Both the position numbers and the translations under genes were made by a program. From Hymenobacter monticola (lineage in GTDB: Bacteria > Bacteroidota > Bacteroidia > Cytophagales > Hymenobacteraceae), in assembly GCF_022811645.1 (NCBI RefSeq), contig NZ_CP094536.1, positions 56,138 to 120,137 of the forward strand: a DNA stretch of 64,000 nucleotides, read 5' to 3'. Below the pieces are notes generated by a model. That model made no database searches, was not told the DNA's origin, and was given only the letters and a program-made list of their open reading frames with translations. Below, piece by piece: positions 1-7,898 of the stretch (positions are counted from its first letter, which is position 1; every line of letters starts with the position of its first letter).

Positions 1-1848
1 ATAGGTGCCGCGCACCGCTGGAATCCACTGTTGTTGTAGGTGCCGTCGCTGTTGTTCGAGCCGTTGCTCGCTCAGCACATCCTTGCGAATAGCATAGCGC
101 ACCGCTCCCGAGTCCAAATCAACGAGTAGGGTGCAGCCCCCGCGAAAAATAAAGTCTGCGGTTGGCGGCTCCATGAGGCCCTGGTCTACTTTGGCTTGAG
201 TGGCAGCATCGAAGTAGCCGCGCCGGCGCTGCGTTGCTACGATGACTAAGTCGGTGCGTACCTCCCCGCTCGGACCGATGCGCCTTGCCGGGCGCACCGC
301 ATGAATTTCTATGGTCGGGTAGCCCTTAAAAGTAGAACTTGGGAAAAAGGATGCCGGCACCTCGGGGCCGATGGTGAGACCTAGGGCACGCACAGCGGCC
401 AAATGAGGCGGGTCAAATAATCCATTCTGTAGCTTTTCCTGATTCCTTTGGGCCTGGTCAAAAACTGCCCGCCGGTTAGACGACAGCCCCCAGTCCGGGC
501 ATAGGCCTCGCAGGACAGCTGCGTCACCCAGCGCATTGGCTAAAGCAGTTGCTTCTTCATCTGTAGGAGCCTCCCAAAGCAGGCTTTCTTCGGATAGGTT
601 ACGAACCCCTTCCGGGTAAATACCCCAACGTCGAAAGGAGTCGATAAGGGCTACGCGGTAATAAAGCGTATCATCAGCGACCACATCCCGGTCGGCCGTG
701 ATAAGTGCCCGTAGGTAGTCACCAAAGGTCAGGTCCACGGGAGGGCAGTAATCGAGTGCCCGTATGCACATCCGCAGCATGTGCCGGGCCGCGCTAGCGG
801 CCTCCTGTGCCAGTCGATTAATAAGGTCGGGGTGCAGGGCCCCAGCTGGCAGAATACCCGTGCCGGCCGTAGCAATACGGAGCAAATCTGCTGTACGAGT
901 CTGATAGATTTGCAGGAAGGCGCCGAAAATCGCCGCTACCAAGATGCTGCCTCTGGCGTGTGGCTCGGTGGCTTGACTTAAGGCCAGCGGGTCGGGTACC
1001 ACAGGATGCCAGGCGTTTGTAACCGGGTCGTGCCTGCCGAGAGTGTCACGTAGAGCCCCATGCGAGCCAATAGCCTGCCCAAATTCTTGGGCCAGCTCGC
1101 CAAGTAGATTTTGGCTGGCGAGGTCCCCTCGCGTACGGGCTAGTTGATGACGCAGTACATCCGGATAAGAAAAGTGCTGCAGCAGTGCCACTAGGTCGGC
1201 AAAGGCTTCGTGAAAGGCCAGCACGTCCGGATTGCTCGGCTCGGCGAAGCGGCGATGCATGCCATCGAGTAGCGCGTGCGTGACTTCATGCGCAATAACA
1301 TCGTGCGACAAGCAGGTAAACACCAAACCCCCAGGCAATGCCAAGGCCGCTTGCCGGGGGGTAGCATTGAAATAGCCGAATAACAGCGCTTTCTTGTCCG
1401 GGCTATAGTAGGCGTTGGCCTCGCGCAGTGCATGCGGATAAATGCGGAGCCGCTGCACATACTGCCATCGGTCAGGCCCGGCGTGGCCTTGCCGGGGGAC
1501 AGACCAGAGCACCCGCCGACCAAGAGCCTCTTCAAACCGCTGAATGGTAATCATGGCCACGGCATACAGCATCTGCTGATGGAAGCGCGGGTCACCTTCT
1601 GACGGAGCCAAGCCATCTTGTGCGAGTAGATAGGGGTCGTTTAAGTCTACTGGTGGATAAGCTGCCCCCGACGCCGGGTCCACATCCACAATCTCCAAGT
1701 ATTCGCCTACTGGCCCCGGCTCTAGGTTTTCCCAGGCCACCGAAAGCGTGAGCTGGTTGATGGCAACGGTATCAAGCCTGGTCGTAAGACTCGGGTCAAA
1801 CGCAAATACCCGCAGGCGGCGCTTAGGTGGTACAGGGTACGAAGCCAT
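1..1848 (-). CDS. Gluzincin-like metalloprotease, C-terminus cut by window edge
   Basis: The frame opens at an ATG (complement of 1846-1848) and stays open for 616 codons to the window edge, so the C-terminus is missing. Residues 187-191 read HEVTH, and an HEAFAD motif follows with Glu214, 23 residues after His191. HExxH plus a downstream Glu is the thermolysin/gluzincin zinc-site pattern, so a zinc peptidase is expected. No signal peptide is seen, which suggests a cytoplasmic protein. The gene starts 24 nt after the ATPase stop on the same strand and is probably co-transcribed with it. I do not recognise the specific family. An effector released or activated by the ATPase is an inference; a housekeeping peptidase carried by chance cannot be excluded. 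Confidence 0.8.
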   Translation of the reverse strand, partial: MASYPVPPKRRLRVFAFDPSLTTRLDTVAINQLTLSVAWENLEPGPVGEYLEIVDVDPASGAAYPPVDLNDPYLLAQDGLAPSEGDPRFHQQMLYAVAMITIQRFEEALGRRVLWSVPRQGHAGPDRWQYVQRLRIYPHALREANAYYSPDKKALLFGYFNATPRQAALALPGGLVFTCLSHDVIAHEVTHALLDGMHRRFAEPSNPDVLAFHEAFADLVALLQHFSYPDVLRHQLARTRGDLASQNLLGELAQEFGQAIGSHGALRDTLGRHDPVTNAWHPVVPDPLALSQATEPHARGSILVAAIFGAFLQIYQTRTADLLRIATAGTGILPAGALHPDLINRLAQEAASAARHMLRMCIRALDYCPPVDLTFGDYLRALITADRDVVADDTLYYRVALIDSFRRWGIYPEGVRNLSEESLLWEAPTDEEATALANALGDAAVLRGLCPDWGLSSNRRAVFDQAQRNQEKLQNGLFDPPHLAAVRALGLTIGPEVPASFFPSSTFKGYPTIEIHAVRPARRIGPSGEVRTDLVIVATQRRRGYFDAATQAKVDQGLMEPPTADFIFRGGCTLLVDLDSGAVRYAIRKDVLSEQRLEQQRRHLQQQWIPAVRGTY

Positions 1849-1872
1849 GGGTAGAAACTGTGCTAGGTCAAC

Positions 1873-4266
1873 TTAATTAAGGCTTAGCGGAAAGAGGCGC
1901 GTTTGGTGCTTGGCGTCGCAACCGCACCCACGGTGGTCAGCACGTAAGTTCTTGGGCATATGTCCACATTGCTGGCAAGCCAAGGCCTCGGCTAGGTCGT
2001 AGGCGGCTTGGCCGAACTCACGCACGTCGTTATCCGACCAGTCGTTGCCCAATGAGTTAAAGTGAGCACCTACCTCATTGCGGATAAGCTTTATTGCATC
2101 GAGCTTTTCGTGGTGCCGTTTCAGCGCAATCTTTATCCAGTTTTCTTCCAGATGGGGTGCTATGGGATTCCCCTGAGCATCGCGCCGCACCCGCTGCACT
2201 TTGGCTTCTTGAAATAGCTTTTTGGTGGTGCGGAGTAAGTCTCCTAGCGTGTGCCCACGACCAGGCCTGTATTTCAAGCTGCACTCATAGTAGGCTGCCA
2301 AATTATCCAACACATTTTCCAACAGGACGCCGGCTTTAGACGCTACCGCTTGCCGGTCAAATATGTCTGCTTCCAATGCCAATGCCAATTCGGCTATCAA
2401 GATTTGGTCTTCATGAGGCCGCAAACCACGGGCTAAAGTCCAGCGTTCGAGCTTGAGGAGGTGCACACCGGCGCCACTTATTTTATAGTAATCGTGCCAG
2501 AGTCGGTTGTGCGTGGCCACAATGACTTGTTGGAAATTTGATGCTTGTGCGGCCAACAAGTCGGATATGCGGCGGAAATGCTGCGCATCAACAGAGGTAA
2601 ATACGTCGTCGAGCACGAGCACGATCTGCTTCGGGTTGTCGCGCTTGGCTAGCGCTAACCAGAGGCAAAAACCAAACGTGTCGAGGTGAGATTCGCTAAA
2701 ATAAGCTTGTGGCACGACGCCGCTTTTATCTTCAAAAGTGGCCTGCTGTTCGAGCGAAGCCCTTTTGACATCATCCATTTCGAGGCGGTGAAGACCGATT
2801 TTTTCACCGGGGTGTATGGCTTGATATAGGGTGTTTACTTCACCGATGATATCATCCAGAATGGTTTGTACAAATTCACGCCGCTTATTAACGACCAAAG
2901 TGCATGCACCGCGCAGCCTTTCTAAGCTGGTGTTTAGCCTAGCCACTTCAGCCGTGCTCTCGTTCAGCAAACGGGCCTGCGTTTTGATGTTATTATAAAC
3001 GGTAAGTCGAGTTTGCAGACTCTCGTGTTCGCTTCCTACCGCTTCGCTTATTGCCATTAAACGCTCACTGAGGGCGACAATAGAAGCGCTTGTGGTATCG
3101 CTAGGCTCTGCAACGGCCAATTCGGCTTCATGTGCTTTCCAATCTAGACTCAGTGTCCCTACCGCTGCTGGTTCGTAACTCGCAAAGTGCGTAGTTAGAA
3201 CCTTCGCTACCCGGACCGTTTCCCGGTTGCAACGGACATTCTCATCGGCCGCCGTTTTTAGACGAATTTGCGCATCACTTAACTTTTGTAGCAGCGAGCG
3301 GGAGGTCTGCAGCTGCTCAAGTTGTGACTGAATGCGCAGGCGAAGTTCATCTGCCTGCACTCCATTATCACATAATGGACAGGTGCTTGGGTCAGCAGGC
3401 AATGCTAAGTAGCGCTCAGCTGAGCTTAGTAGGCTAATCAGGTCAGAGCTGCGTTCATTGGCACCTTGGTTCAGGTCCTGTAAAGCAGTCTCAGCTGCAT
3501 CCAACGTGCTTTTCTCTTTGATGTAATTCGTTTGGGCATTTTGCCACTGGGTAACAATAGCTGCTACCTGTTGCATGGCGGCATGCCCCTTTGCCAACTT
3601 GTCCAGTTGGTCTTGTAGGTCTCCAGTACTTTCCGCCGCTCGATACGTGGCCCAGGCTAGTGGGTCACTATCTGGCTCTCCCGACTGTTTTTCCTGTTCC
3701 CAAAGGGCGCGCAGGGTCTTCTCAGCTTGCGCTCTGGCAGATTCAGCGTTATTAAAAAGCTTTTCTACAGTATTGCAGTCAGTCCGCAACGCCGCCTCTG
3801 CATTGTCCACGCCAGTCACGGCAATAAACTCTTGAATGGCCTCGTAGCGTTTTGCCGGTGTGGCCTCGATGAGTTGTAGCAAGTCACGCCGCCGCAAAAC
3901 CCGAATCTCGGGCATAATAGTGTCGGGGCTTCCTGCGGTGAGGACCACTGTTTTACCGCTCAATTTAGCCTTGCACGTGTGGCCAGCTTTCGTTGTCAGC
4001 TCAACCTCTACTGACTGAGCATCTTTGGTAAGCGAGGCAACGTGCTTTTGGGGGGCTTGGATACCAGGACGAAGCAGTGAACCAAAAGAGGCGTTACCGA
4101 CCACATCAAGTGCATCTACGATGGTTGATTTGCCCGTGCCGTTCTCACCGAAGATGACCACGACATTGGTTTTCAACCCGCCCTTTTCAGGTGTGAATTT
4201 TACCGTAACCGGCTGCGTCGCCCCACGAAAGTTCGTGAGCTTAAGATGCGTAATGCGTTGTGGCAT
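1873..4266 (-). CDS. Rad50/SMC-like ATPase with zinc-hook-like CxxC and C-terminal HEPN-like motif
   Basis: The start chosen is the ATG at 4266 (MPQRITHLKL), giving 797 aa; the frame extends further upstream but only into sequence used by the preceding small gene. Walker A is GENGTGKST at residues 40-48. The middle is charged and coiled-coil-like and carries CPLC at 296-299, placed like a Rad50/RloC zinc hook. Walker B is LVLDD, with Asp553-Asp554. The C-terminal part has IRNEVGAHF, with Arg729 and His735 fitting the HEPN RNase Rx4-6H pattern, then a CxxC...CxC zinc-ribbon-like end. This suggests an ATP-gated RNase or regulator of the RloC/AAA_13 kind. The HEPN assignment rests on one motif and is uncertain. 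It overlaps the upstream 81-aa gene by 26 bp. Confidence 0.85.
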   Translation of the reverse strand: MPQRITHLKLTNFRGATQPVTVKFTPEKGGLKTNVVVIFGENGTGKSTIVDALDVVGNASFGSLLRPGIQAPQKHVASLTKDAQSVEVELTTKAGHTCKAKLSGKTVVLTAGSPDTIMPEIRVLRRRDLLQLIEATPAKRYEAIQEFIAVTGVDNAEAALRTDCNTVEKLFNNAESARAQAEKTLRALWEQEKQSGEPDSDPLAWATYRAAESTGDLQDQLDKLAKGHAAMQQVAAIVTQWQNAQTNYIKEKSTLDAAETALQDLNQGANERSSDLISLLSSAERYLALPADPSTCPLCDNGVQADELRLRIQSQLEQLQTSRSLLQKLSDAQIRLKTAADENVRCNRETVRVAKVLTTHFASYEPAAVGTLSLDWKAHEAELAVAEPSDTTSASIVALSERLMAISEAVGSEHESLQTRLTVYNNIKTQARLLNESTAEVARLNTSLERLRGACTLVVNKRREFVQTILDDIIGEVNTLYQAIHPGEKIGLHRLEMDDVKRASLEQQATFEDKSGVVPQAYFSESHLDTFGFCLWLALAKRDNPKQIVLVLDDVFTSVDAQHFRRISDLLAAQASNFQQVIVATHNRLWHDYYKISGAGVHLLKLERWTLARGLRPHEDQILIAELALALEADIFDRQAVASKAGVLLENVLDNLAAYYECSLKYRPGRGHTLGDLLRTTKKLFQEAKVQRVRRDAQGNPIAPHLEENWIKIALKRHHEKLDAIKLIRNEVGAHFNSLGNDWSDNDVREFGQAAYDLAEALACQQCGHMPKNLRADHRGCGCDAKHQTRLFPLSLN

Positions 4267-4486
4267 GGTCGGTATTGGTAGAGGGTGAAGGTGCAGATTG
4301 ACTCTTTTCGAGCAACCGGTGCCAGTCACCGGCTTTGGCATTCCCAGTCGTAAGTAGCACAGTAGCTGCCTCCTCGTCTGAAGCACTGATAAACTCGTCA
4401 GCACGCAATGCCGACACTATTTGTGCGGCTAATTCTTCGTTGGCGGTAGGCGGCGGGCCCGTTGCGGCGGATAATGACTGGGGCAT
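4241..4486 (-). CDS. Small 81-aa protein upstream of the ATPase
   Basis: The start is the ATG at 4486 and the stop lies 26 bp inside the ATPase gene, an arrangement typical of translational coupling. The product is acidic to neutral, with a predicted helical core around residues 14-62 (ELAAQIVSALRADEF region) and a low-complexity Ser/Thr/His tail. It has no Cys, no membrane segment and no motif I recognise. The tight overlap with the ATPase suggests a dedicated partner, for example a small subunit or antitoxin, but that is inference from position only. It lies 75 nt downstream of the recombinase on the same strand. Confidence 0.6.
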   Translation of the reverse strand: MPQSLSAATGPPPTANEELAAQIVSALRADEFISASDEEAATVLLTTGNAKAGDWHRLLEKSQSAPSPSTNTDHATTHYAS

Positions 4487-4561
4487 TTGCGATTTAGAGG
4501 AGAATATAAGTGAATTAAGGTAGGTTACGGCGCACTTTGCCCGAGTTCCTGCAGGTTAAAG

Positions 4562-5587
4562 TTAAAGCCCTAAATGCTGAGCAGCATTAAAGTCCTCCAC
4601 ATCGTTGAGGCGAGCGTAGCGCTCAATCATCGCATCGGTCTTTTGCTTGGTCTGGTTCTTAATGGCCTTGTTGGATTGGCCCTTCTGGACAGCCACCGTC
4701 ACGAAGGAAGCCCGTAAGGAGTGAGCAGTAAAGTGCGCCCCAAAATGCTTTTGGACCAGCTCATTCATGCCCTTTGCTGTCAGCCGATGCTTGCTCAGGC
4801 GCGAGGGCTCGCCGGCCGCTCCCCGGGCCAAGCGCACGAACAAGGGGCCAGTATTTCGTCCCAGTAACTCTTTCCATTCCAGCACCGCCCGCACCGGGCA
4901 GAACAACTCGTCCGGGGCGTAGAACACCGCTTTGTTTTCCAGCTCCCCGTACTGGTTGGTTTTGCTGCTGCCCATGTCGATGAGCAGGGACTTCGAGGTG
5001 AGCCGCACGTGGTCGACGTCCAAGGCTTCGAGTTCCGAGCGGCGGAAAGCACCGGCGAATCCCAGCAACAACAGGGCCCGGTCGCGTAGTCCAGCGGGCG
5101 TGGCGCGGTCCAATCCGCGAATCACCTGCTTGAGATGGTCGACCGTGAAGGCCGGCGCCTGCTTTTGGCGTTTGCCCTTGAGACGGGCGATGCCATCGAG
5201 CACCGCGGCCAGTTCGGGTGCCGCGACGGCCGAGTCGTAGCCGCGCAGCTGGTGGTTTTTCTGAATGGCGGCCAAGTGACGCTTGAGGGTTGCAAACTTG
5301 CGCGGAGGCCGGGGTGCCGTGGTGGGCCGGGCATTAGCGCGGGGCTCGGGAGGCGTGTCGGCCAGGAAGGTCACGTACTCGATGAGCGTCGCCACGTCGG
5401 CTGGCAGCGGGCAGCGGTTGTGCTCGGCGCAGAACCGGTCGAACACGCCTAGGTCCGACAGGTAGGCCCGGCGTGTGTTATCTGCGCCCTGCAGGCCGGC
5501 GTCCAGGTAAGCGGACGCGGCCGACGAAACCGTGGAGGACAGGCTGGCTCCGAATGGTTGAGGAACTGGCGCGGGGAGGTGGAACAT
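4562..5587 (-). CDS. Tyrosine recombinase / integrase
   Basis: This 341-aa protein has the two-part layout of phage-type integrases: an N-terminal SAM-like core-binding region (residues about 20-140) and a catalytic domain. Catalytic residues visible are Arg182 in FRRSEL, a Lys in the SSKTNQYGELE beta-hairpin, His289 and Arg292 in HSLRASF, and the nucleophile Tyr324 in IERYARL. The set looks intact, so an active DNA strand-exchange enzyme is expected. It sits directly upstream of the 81-aa/ATPase/protease genes on the same strand and 68 bp from a perfect 16-bp inverted repeat, consistent with the integrase of a small island. Its target site cannot be told from the window. Confidence 0.93.
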   Translation of the reverse strand: MFHLPAPVPQPFGASLSSTVSSAASAYLDAGLQGADNTRRAYLSDLGVFDRFCAEHNRCPLPADVATLIEYVTFLADTPPEPRANARPTTAPRPPRKFATLKRHLAAIQKNHQLRGYDSAVAAPELAAVLDGIARLKGKRQKQAPAFTVDHLKQVIRGLDRATPAGLRDRALLLLGFAGAFRRSELEALDVDHVRLTSKSLLIDMGSSKTNQYGELENKAVFYAPDELFCPVRAVLEWKELLGRNTGPLFVRLARGAAGEPSRLSKHRLTAKGMNELVQKHFGAHFTAHSLRASFVTVAVQKGQSNKAIKNQTKQKTDAMIERYARLNDVEDFNAAQHLGL

Positions 5588-5655
5588 ATATATAAGGAGT
5601 AGCCACAGCGGAAAGCCCGCGAAAGAAGAAAAATGACTGCTGCTCCAAAAGTAGG

Positions 5656-5694
5656 TAATTACCGTCGATAAGTCTTAATTATCGACGGTAATTA
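5656..5694. repeat. Perfect 16-bp inverted repeat beside the integrase
   Basis: Arms at 5656-5671 (TAATTACCGTCGATAA) and 5679-5694 are perfect reverse complements separated by 7 nt. The repeat lies 68 bp upstream of the integrase start and just before the small ORF at 5732. There is no T-tract typical of a terminator; the arm ends are simply A/T-rich. A recombinase core or arm site, or an operator shared by the divergent genes, are both reasonable readings. Confidence 0.8.
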
Positions 5695-5731
5695 ATGCAA
5701 GTTGAAGAGGACTGTGGTAACAGAGAACATA

Positions 5732-5947
5732 ATGGATTCAAATACCAAAATTGGCATAAGCGCACAAGACCAATTCAACTTACATTTGAAGGCTGTATTA
5801 ACGCCTACATTCAAACTTGGATTCGCTGGCTTCAGCTTAGAACTTATCGCAGAGCTACAATCAAACAGTCTTTTATATGCAGCAGGTGGGCAAAACGCAG
5901 CAAGTTTCAGTGTCCGAGCCAACATGGATTACAACTCATTGGAATGA
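5732..5947 (+). CDS. Possible small protein of 71 aa overlapping the next gene
   Basis: This reads MDSNTKIGISAQDQFNLHLK... and ends at a TGA at 5945-5947; the in-frame ATG at 5702 is an alternative start. The sequence alternates hydrophobic and polar residues in a beta-like pattern and has no Cys or membrane segment. Its last 71 nt overlap the start of the following membrane-protein gene in another frame, so at least one of the two starts may be wrong. I recognise no family. The local sequence is A+T-richer than the copper block, consistent with acquired DNA. Confidence 0.4.
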   Translation: MDSNTKIGISAQDQFNLHLKAVLTPTFKLGFAGFSLELIAELQSNSLLYAAGGQNAASFSVRANMDYNSLE

Positions 5948-6896
5948 TACCATTTCTTTCTTCACGGAGAACGCTACAGACATAAAAGTCAACGTATTAG
6001 GTGCCGCGCTTGGTGCGTTCTTAGGCTTGGTTGCCGCGTATTATGTCTACAAACTGCAGGTATGGGCCTCTAACCGAAGTGAAAAGGAAGCTGCACGCCG
6101 AAAGCATCAAGAACACCTCAGCTATTTTGCTGGCGTTCTGCAAGACGTTTTAACGTATGCTACCGCCCAAGCGGACGCATTGGACAAGTTCGTGTCTGAG
6201 ATAGCTGCGGCGCCCACAACTATTCAACGACTTGGGCTAGTCGTTAGCGGTTCTGTAGGCCGTCTGAACAGGGCAGACAGTGAAGCTACCTTCCATGCTT
6301 ACAATGCCCTATTTGCCGATAACGCTGAGCATGAAAAGAATTATAAACGCATGCTTTCGCTTACTGATTCTTTGACCGCTCGCGTTGGCGCAGTGCGAGA
6401 CTCGTTCGAACGCTATAGAGATAGTGCGTACCAGCGCCATTTGCGCTTCAAAGAACAAGTGCAAAAGTCATCCAACGATGTGGCTGCTTTATTGGATGAA
6501 TATGATGCTTCCCGAACGGAGCGTATCATCAAGCGCGCTGACCCTACAGCCCAAATCATTGCAGAAGCGGAGCTAGGCAAGCTAAATGACTTATTGCTGG
6601 ATTACGGAAAGCTAAATGCTCGGGTGGTTCCACTTGAATTGTATATGGAACAATATGTACGTCCCTTGAAAGAGTGGCTCAGTGAAAATAATCGCTTTCT
6701 CACTCCCAAAGGCAAAAACCTTCGCGAATTGCTCAAGGATGCTTCCGTCGTCTTCACCGACTTGAAGAAAGATGCGTTAGATTTTCAAGCAGCTTTTGCT
6801 TCTGGTGATATTCGCAAGACCATCAAAGCTTTAAGTGAGTCGCGCGATGCCTTAAGTTCATCTGTTCCTGAACAGCCAAGCTTGCATAAGGAATAG
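5877..6896 (+). CDS. Single-pass membrane protein with long cytoplasmic coiled coil
   Basis: This 339-aa frame has a hydrophobic segment at about residues 38-60 (VNVLGAALGAFLGLVAAYYV), then a strongly charged, helical, coiled-coil-like region through most of the rest. The positive residues after the helix (SNRSEKEAARRKHQ) place the large domain in the cytoplasm. I recognise no family. The start is the first ATG of the frame and overlaps the preceding small ORF; a later GTG is possible. A single membrane anchor with a coiled-coil sensor is seen in some phage-defence and island proteins, but nothing here proves such a role. Base composition is A+T-richer than in the genes downstream. Confidence 0.8.
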   Translation: MQQVGKTQQVSVSEPTWITTHWNDTISFFTENATDIKVNVLGAALGAFLGLVAAYYVYKLQVWASNRSEKEAARRKHQEHLSYFAGVLQDVLTYATAQADALDKFVSEIAAAPTTIQRLGLVVSGSVGRLNRADSEATFHAYNALFADNAEHEKNYKRMLSLTDSLTARVGAVRDSFERYRDSAYQRHLRFKEQVQKSSNDVAALLDEYDASRTERIIKRADPTAQIIAEAELGKLNDLLLDYGKLNARVVPLELYMEQYVRPLKEWLSENNRFLTPKGKNLRELLKDASVVFTDLKKDALDFQAAFASGDIRKTIKALSESRDALSSSVPEQPSLHKE

Positions 6897-6955
6897 CTGG
6901 TGTCATGCTTCTAAAGGTTATATATTAATAAAAGGCCCATTTTACTTTCCCATTT

Positions 6956-7879
6956 ATGGCAAAACGCTACTTTCTACCCTTTCTACTTCTACTAGTAAGT
7001 CTCCCAACGCTGGCCCAGCGGCCCAAGCCTGCCGCCGTTACTCTGCCCCCGGCCGATACGGTCTACTTTGACCGCGACTGGGAGCGCACCGAAACGCTGG
7101 AGGAAGTCAGCTACGCCCGCATTGCCCGCCACGACGCAGCCGGTAAAACCGTGGGCACCGTGCGGGACTACTTCTACCCCTCGTGGAAAAAGCAGTGGGA
7201 GGGCAAAATGGCCAGCGAGTCACCGGACAAGCCGACCGGTCTGTGCTGCGGCTGGCACGAAAACGGCCAGGTCAGCTTCCGAGGCACCTACCTGAACGGA
7301 GTGCAGCAATCGGATTTTCGCAGCTGGCAGCCCAACGGACGCGAAATCAAGTGCACCTATACAACCGAGGATGCCCTGCCCCTGAGCAATGCCACCATCC
7401 ATTGCAGTACCTGCGTGCATTTGAGTCGGAAAGTGTTTGAAGTGGACGTGCCGGAGGGCACGGCCGGCATCGTGTACAAGCTCGACATCCGCGACGGCGA
7501 AACGGCCCCGTCGTGGTCCACGGCCATCGGGCTGGCCAGCGCGCTGAGCAACCCCGCCACGGGCACGGTTGCTTTGCTATCCATGGTATCGGCCACGCTC
7601 TCCAAGCAGAACACCGGGCCCACGCCGACGGTGAGCACCAAGTGCCGCTGGTACATCACCACGGACCCGGCGGCGGTGCAGCAGTTCATGGATACGAAAG
7701 GCTCAATTACCATCCCCAATTCGTGTTTGCGGGTGGCCAGCAACACGCCCCAGGAAACCCGGCCTATCACCCTGCCACCGGGCACGCGCCGCCTGTACGT
7801 CTGCGTGAACAACGATAATTACCGCGCCGACGCTACCGCTACCTTGAGCGTGACAGCCTTGGTGAAAGCCTGTAAATAA
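6956..7879 (+). CDS. Secreted protein with MORN-like repeat
   Basis: A clear Sec signal peptide (MAKRYFLPFLLLLVSLPTLA, cut near QR) precedes a 307-aa product. Residues about 97-127 (WHENGQVSFRGTYLNG followed by WQPNGREI) resemble the MORN-variant repeat common in secreted Bacteroidetes proteins. The C-terminal half is beta-rich with several Cys (CSTC, CRW, a single Cys near the end), suggesting a disulphide-stabilised periplasmic or surface protein. It converges on the multicopper-oxidase gene, with its stop 19 nt from that gene's stop. Function unknown; no sign that it belongs to the copper set. Confidence 0.85.
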   Translation: MAKRYFLPFLLLLVSLPTLAQRPKPAAVTLPPADTVYFDRDWERTETLEEVSYARIARHDAAGKTVGTVRDYFYPSWKKQWEGKMASESPDKPTGLCCGWHENGQVSFRGTYLNGVQQSDFRSWQPNGREIKCTYTTEDALPLSNATIHCSTCVHLSRKVFEVDVPEGTAGIVYKLDIRDGETAPSWSTAIGLASALSNPATGTVALLSMVSATLSKQNTGPTPTVSTKCRWYITTDPAAVQQFMDTKGSITIPNSCLRVASNTPQETRPITLPPGTRRLYVCVNNDNYRADATATLSVTALVKACK

Positions 7880-7898
7880 GCAGCGCCGGCTTCTGCCT

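Noticed and set aside
1191..1535. A 114-codon complement-strand frame inside the first gene
   Set aside because: It is in a different frame from the 616-codon zincin frame that carries HEVTH and is low in protein-like features.
1..4486. Assigning the ATPase cassette to Lamassu, Septu or another named defence system
   Set aside because: The small protein, ATPase and protease do not show the defining partners I know for these systems, and family membership cannot be decided without profile searches.
5692..5985. Other overlapping frames at the integrase-distal side of the inverted repeat
   Set aside because: Their translations lack protein-like composition, and they compete with the better frames starting at 5732 and 5877.
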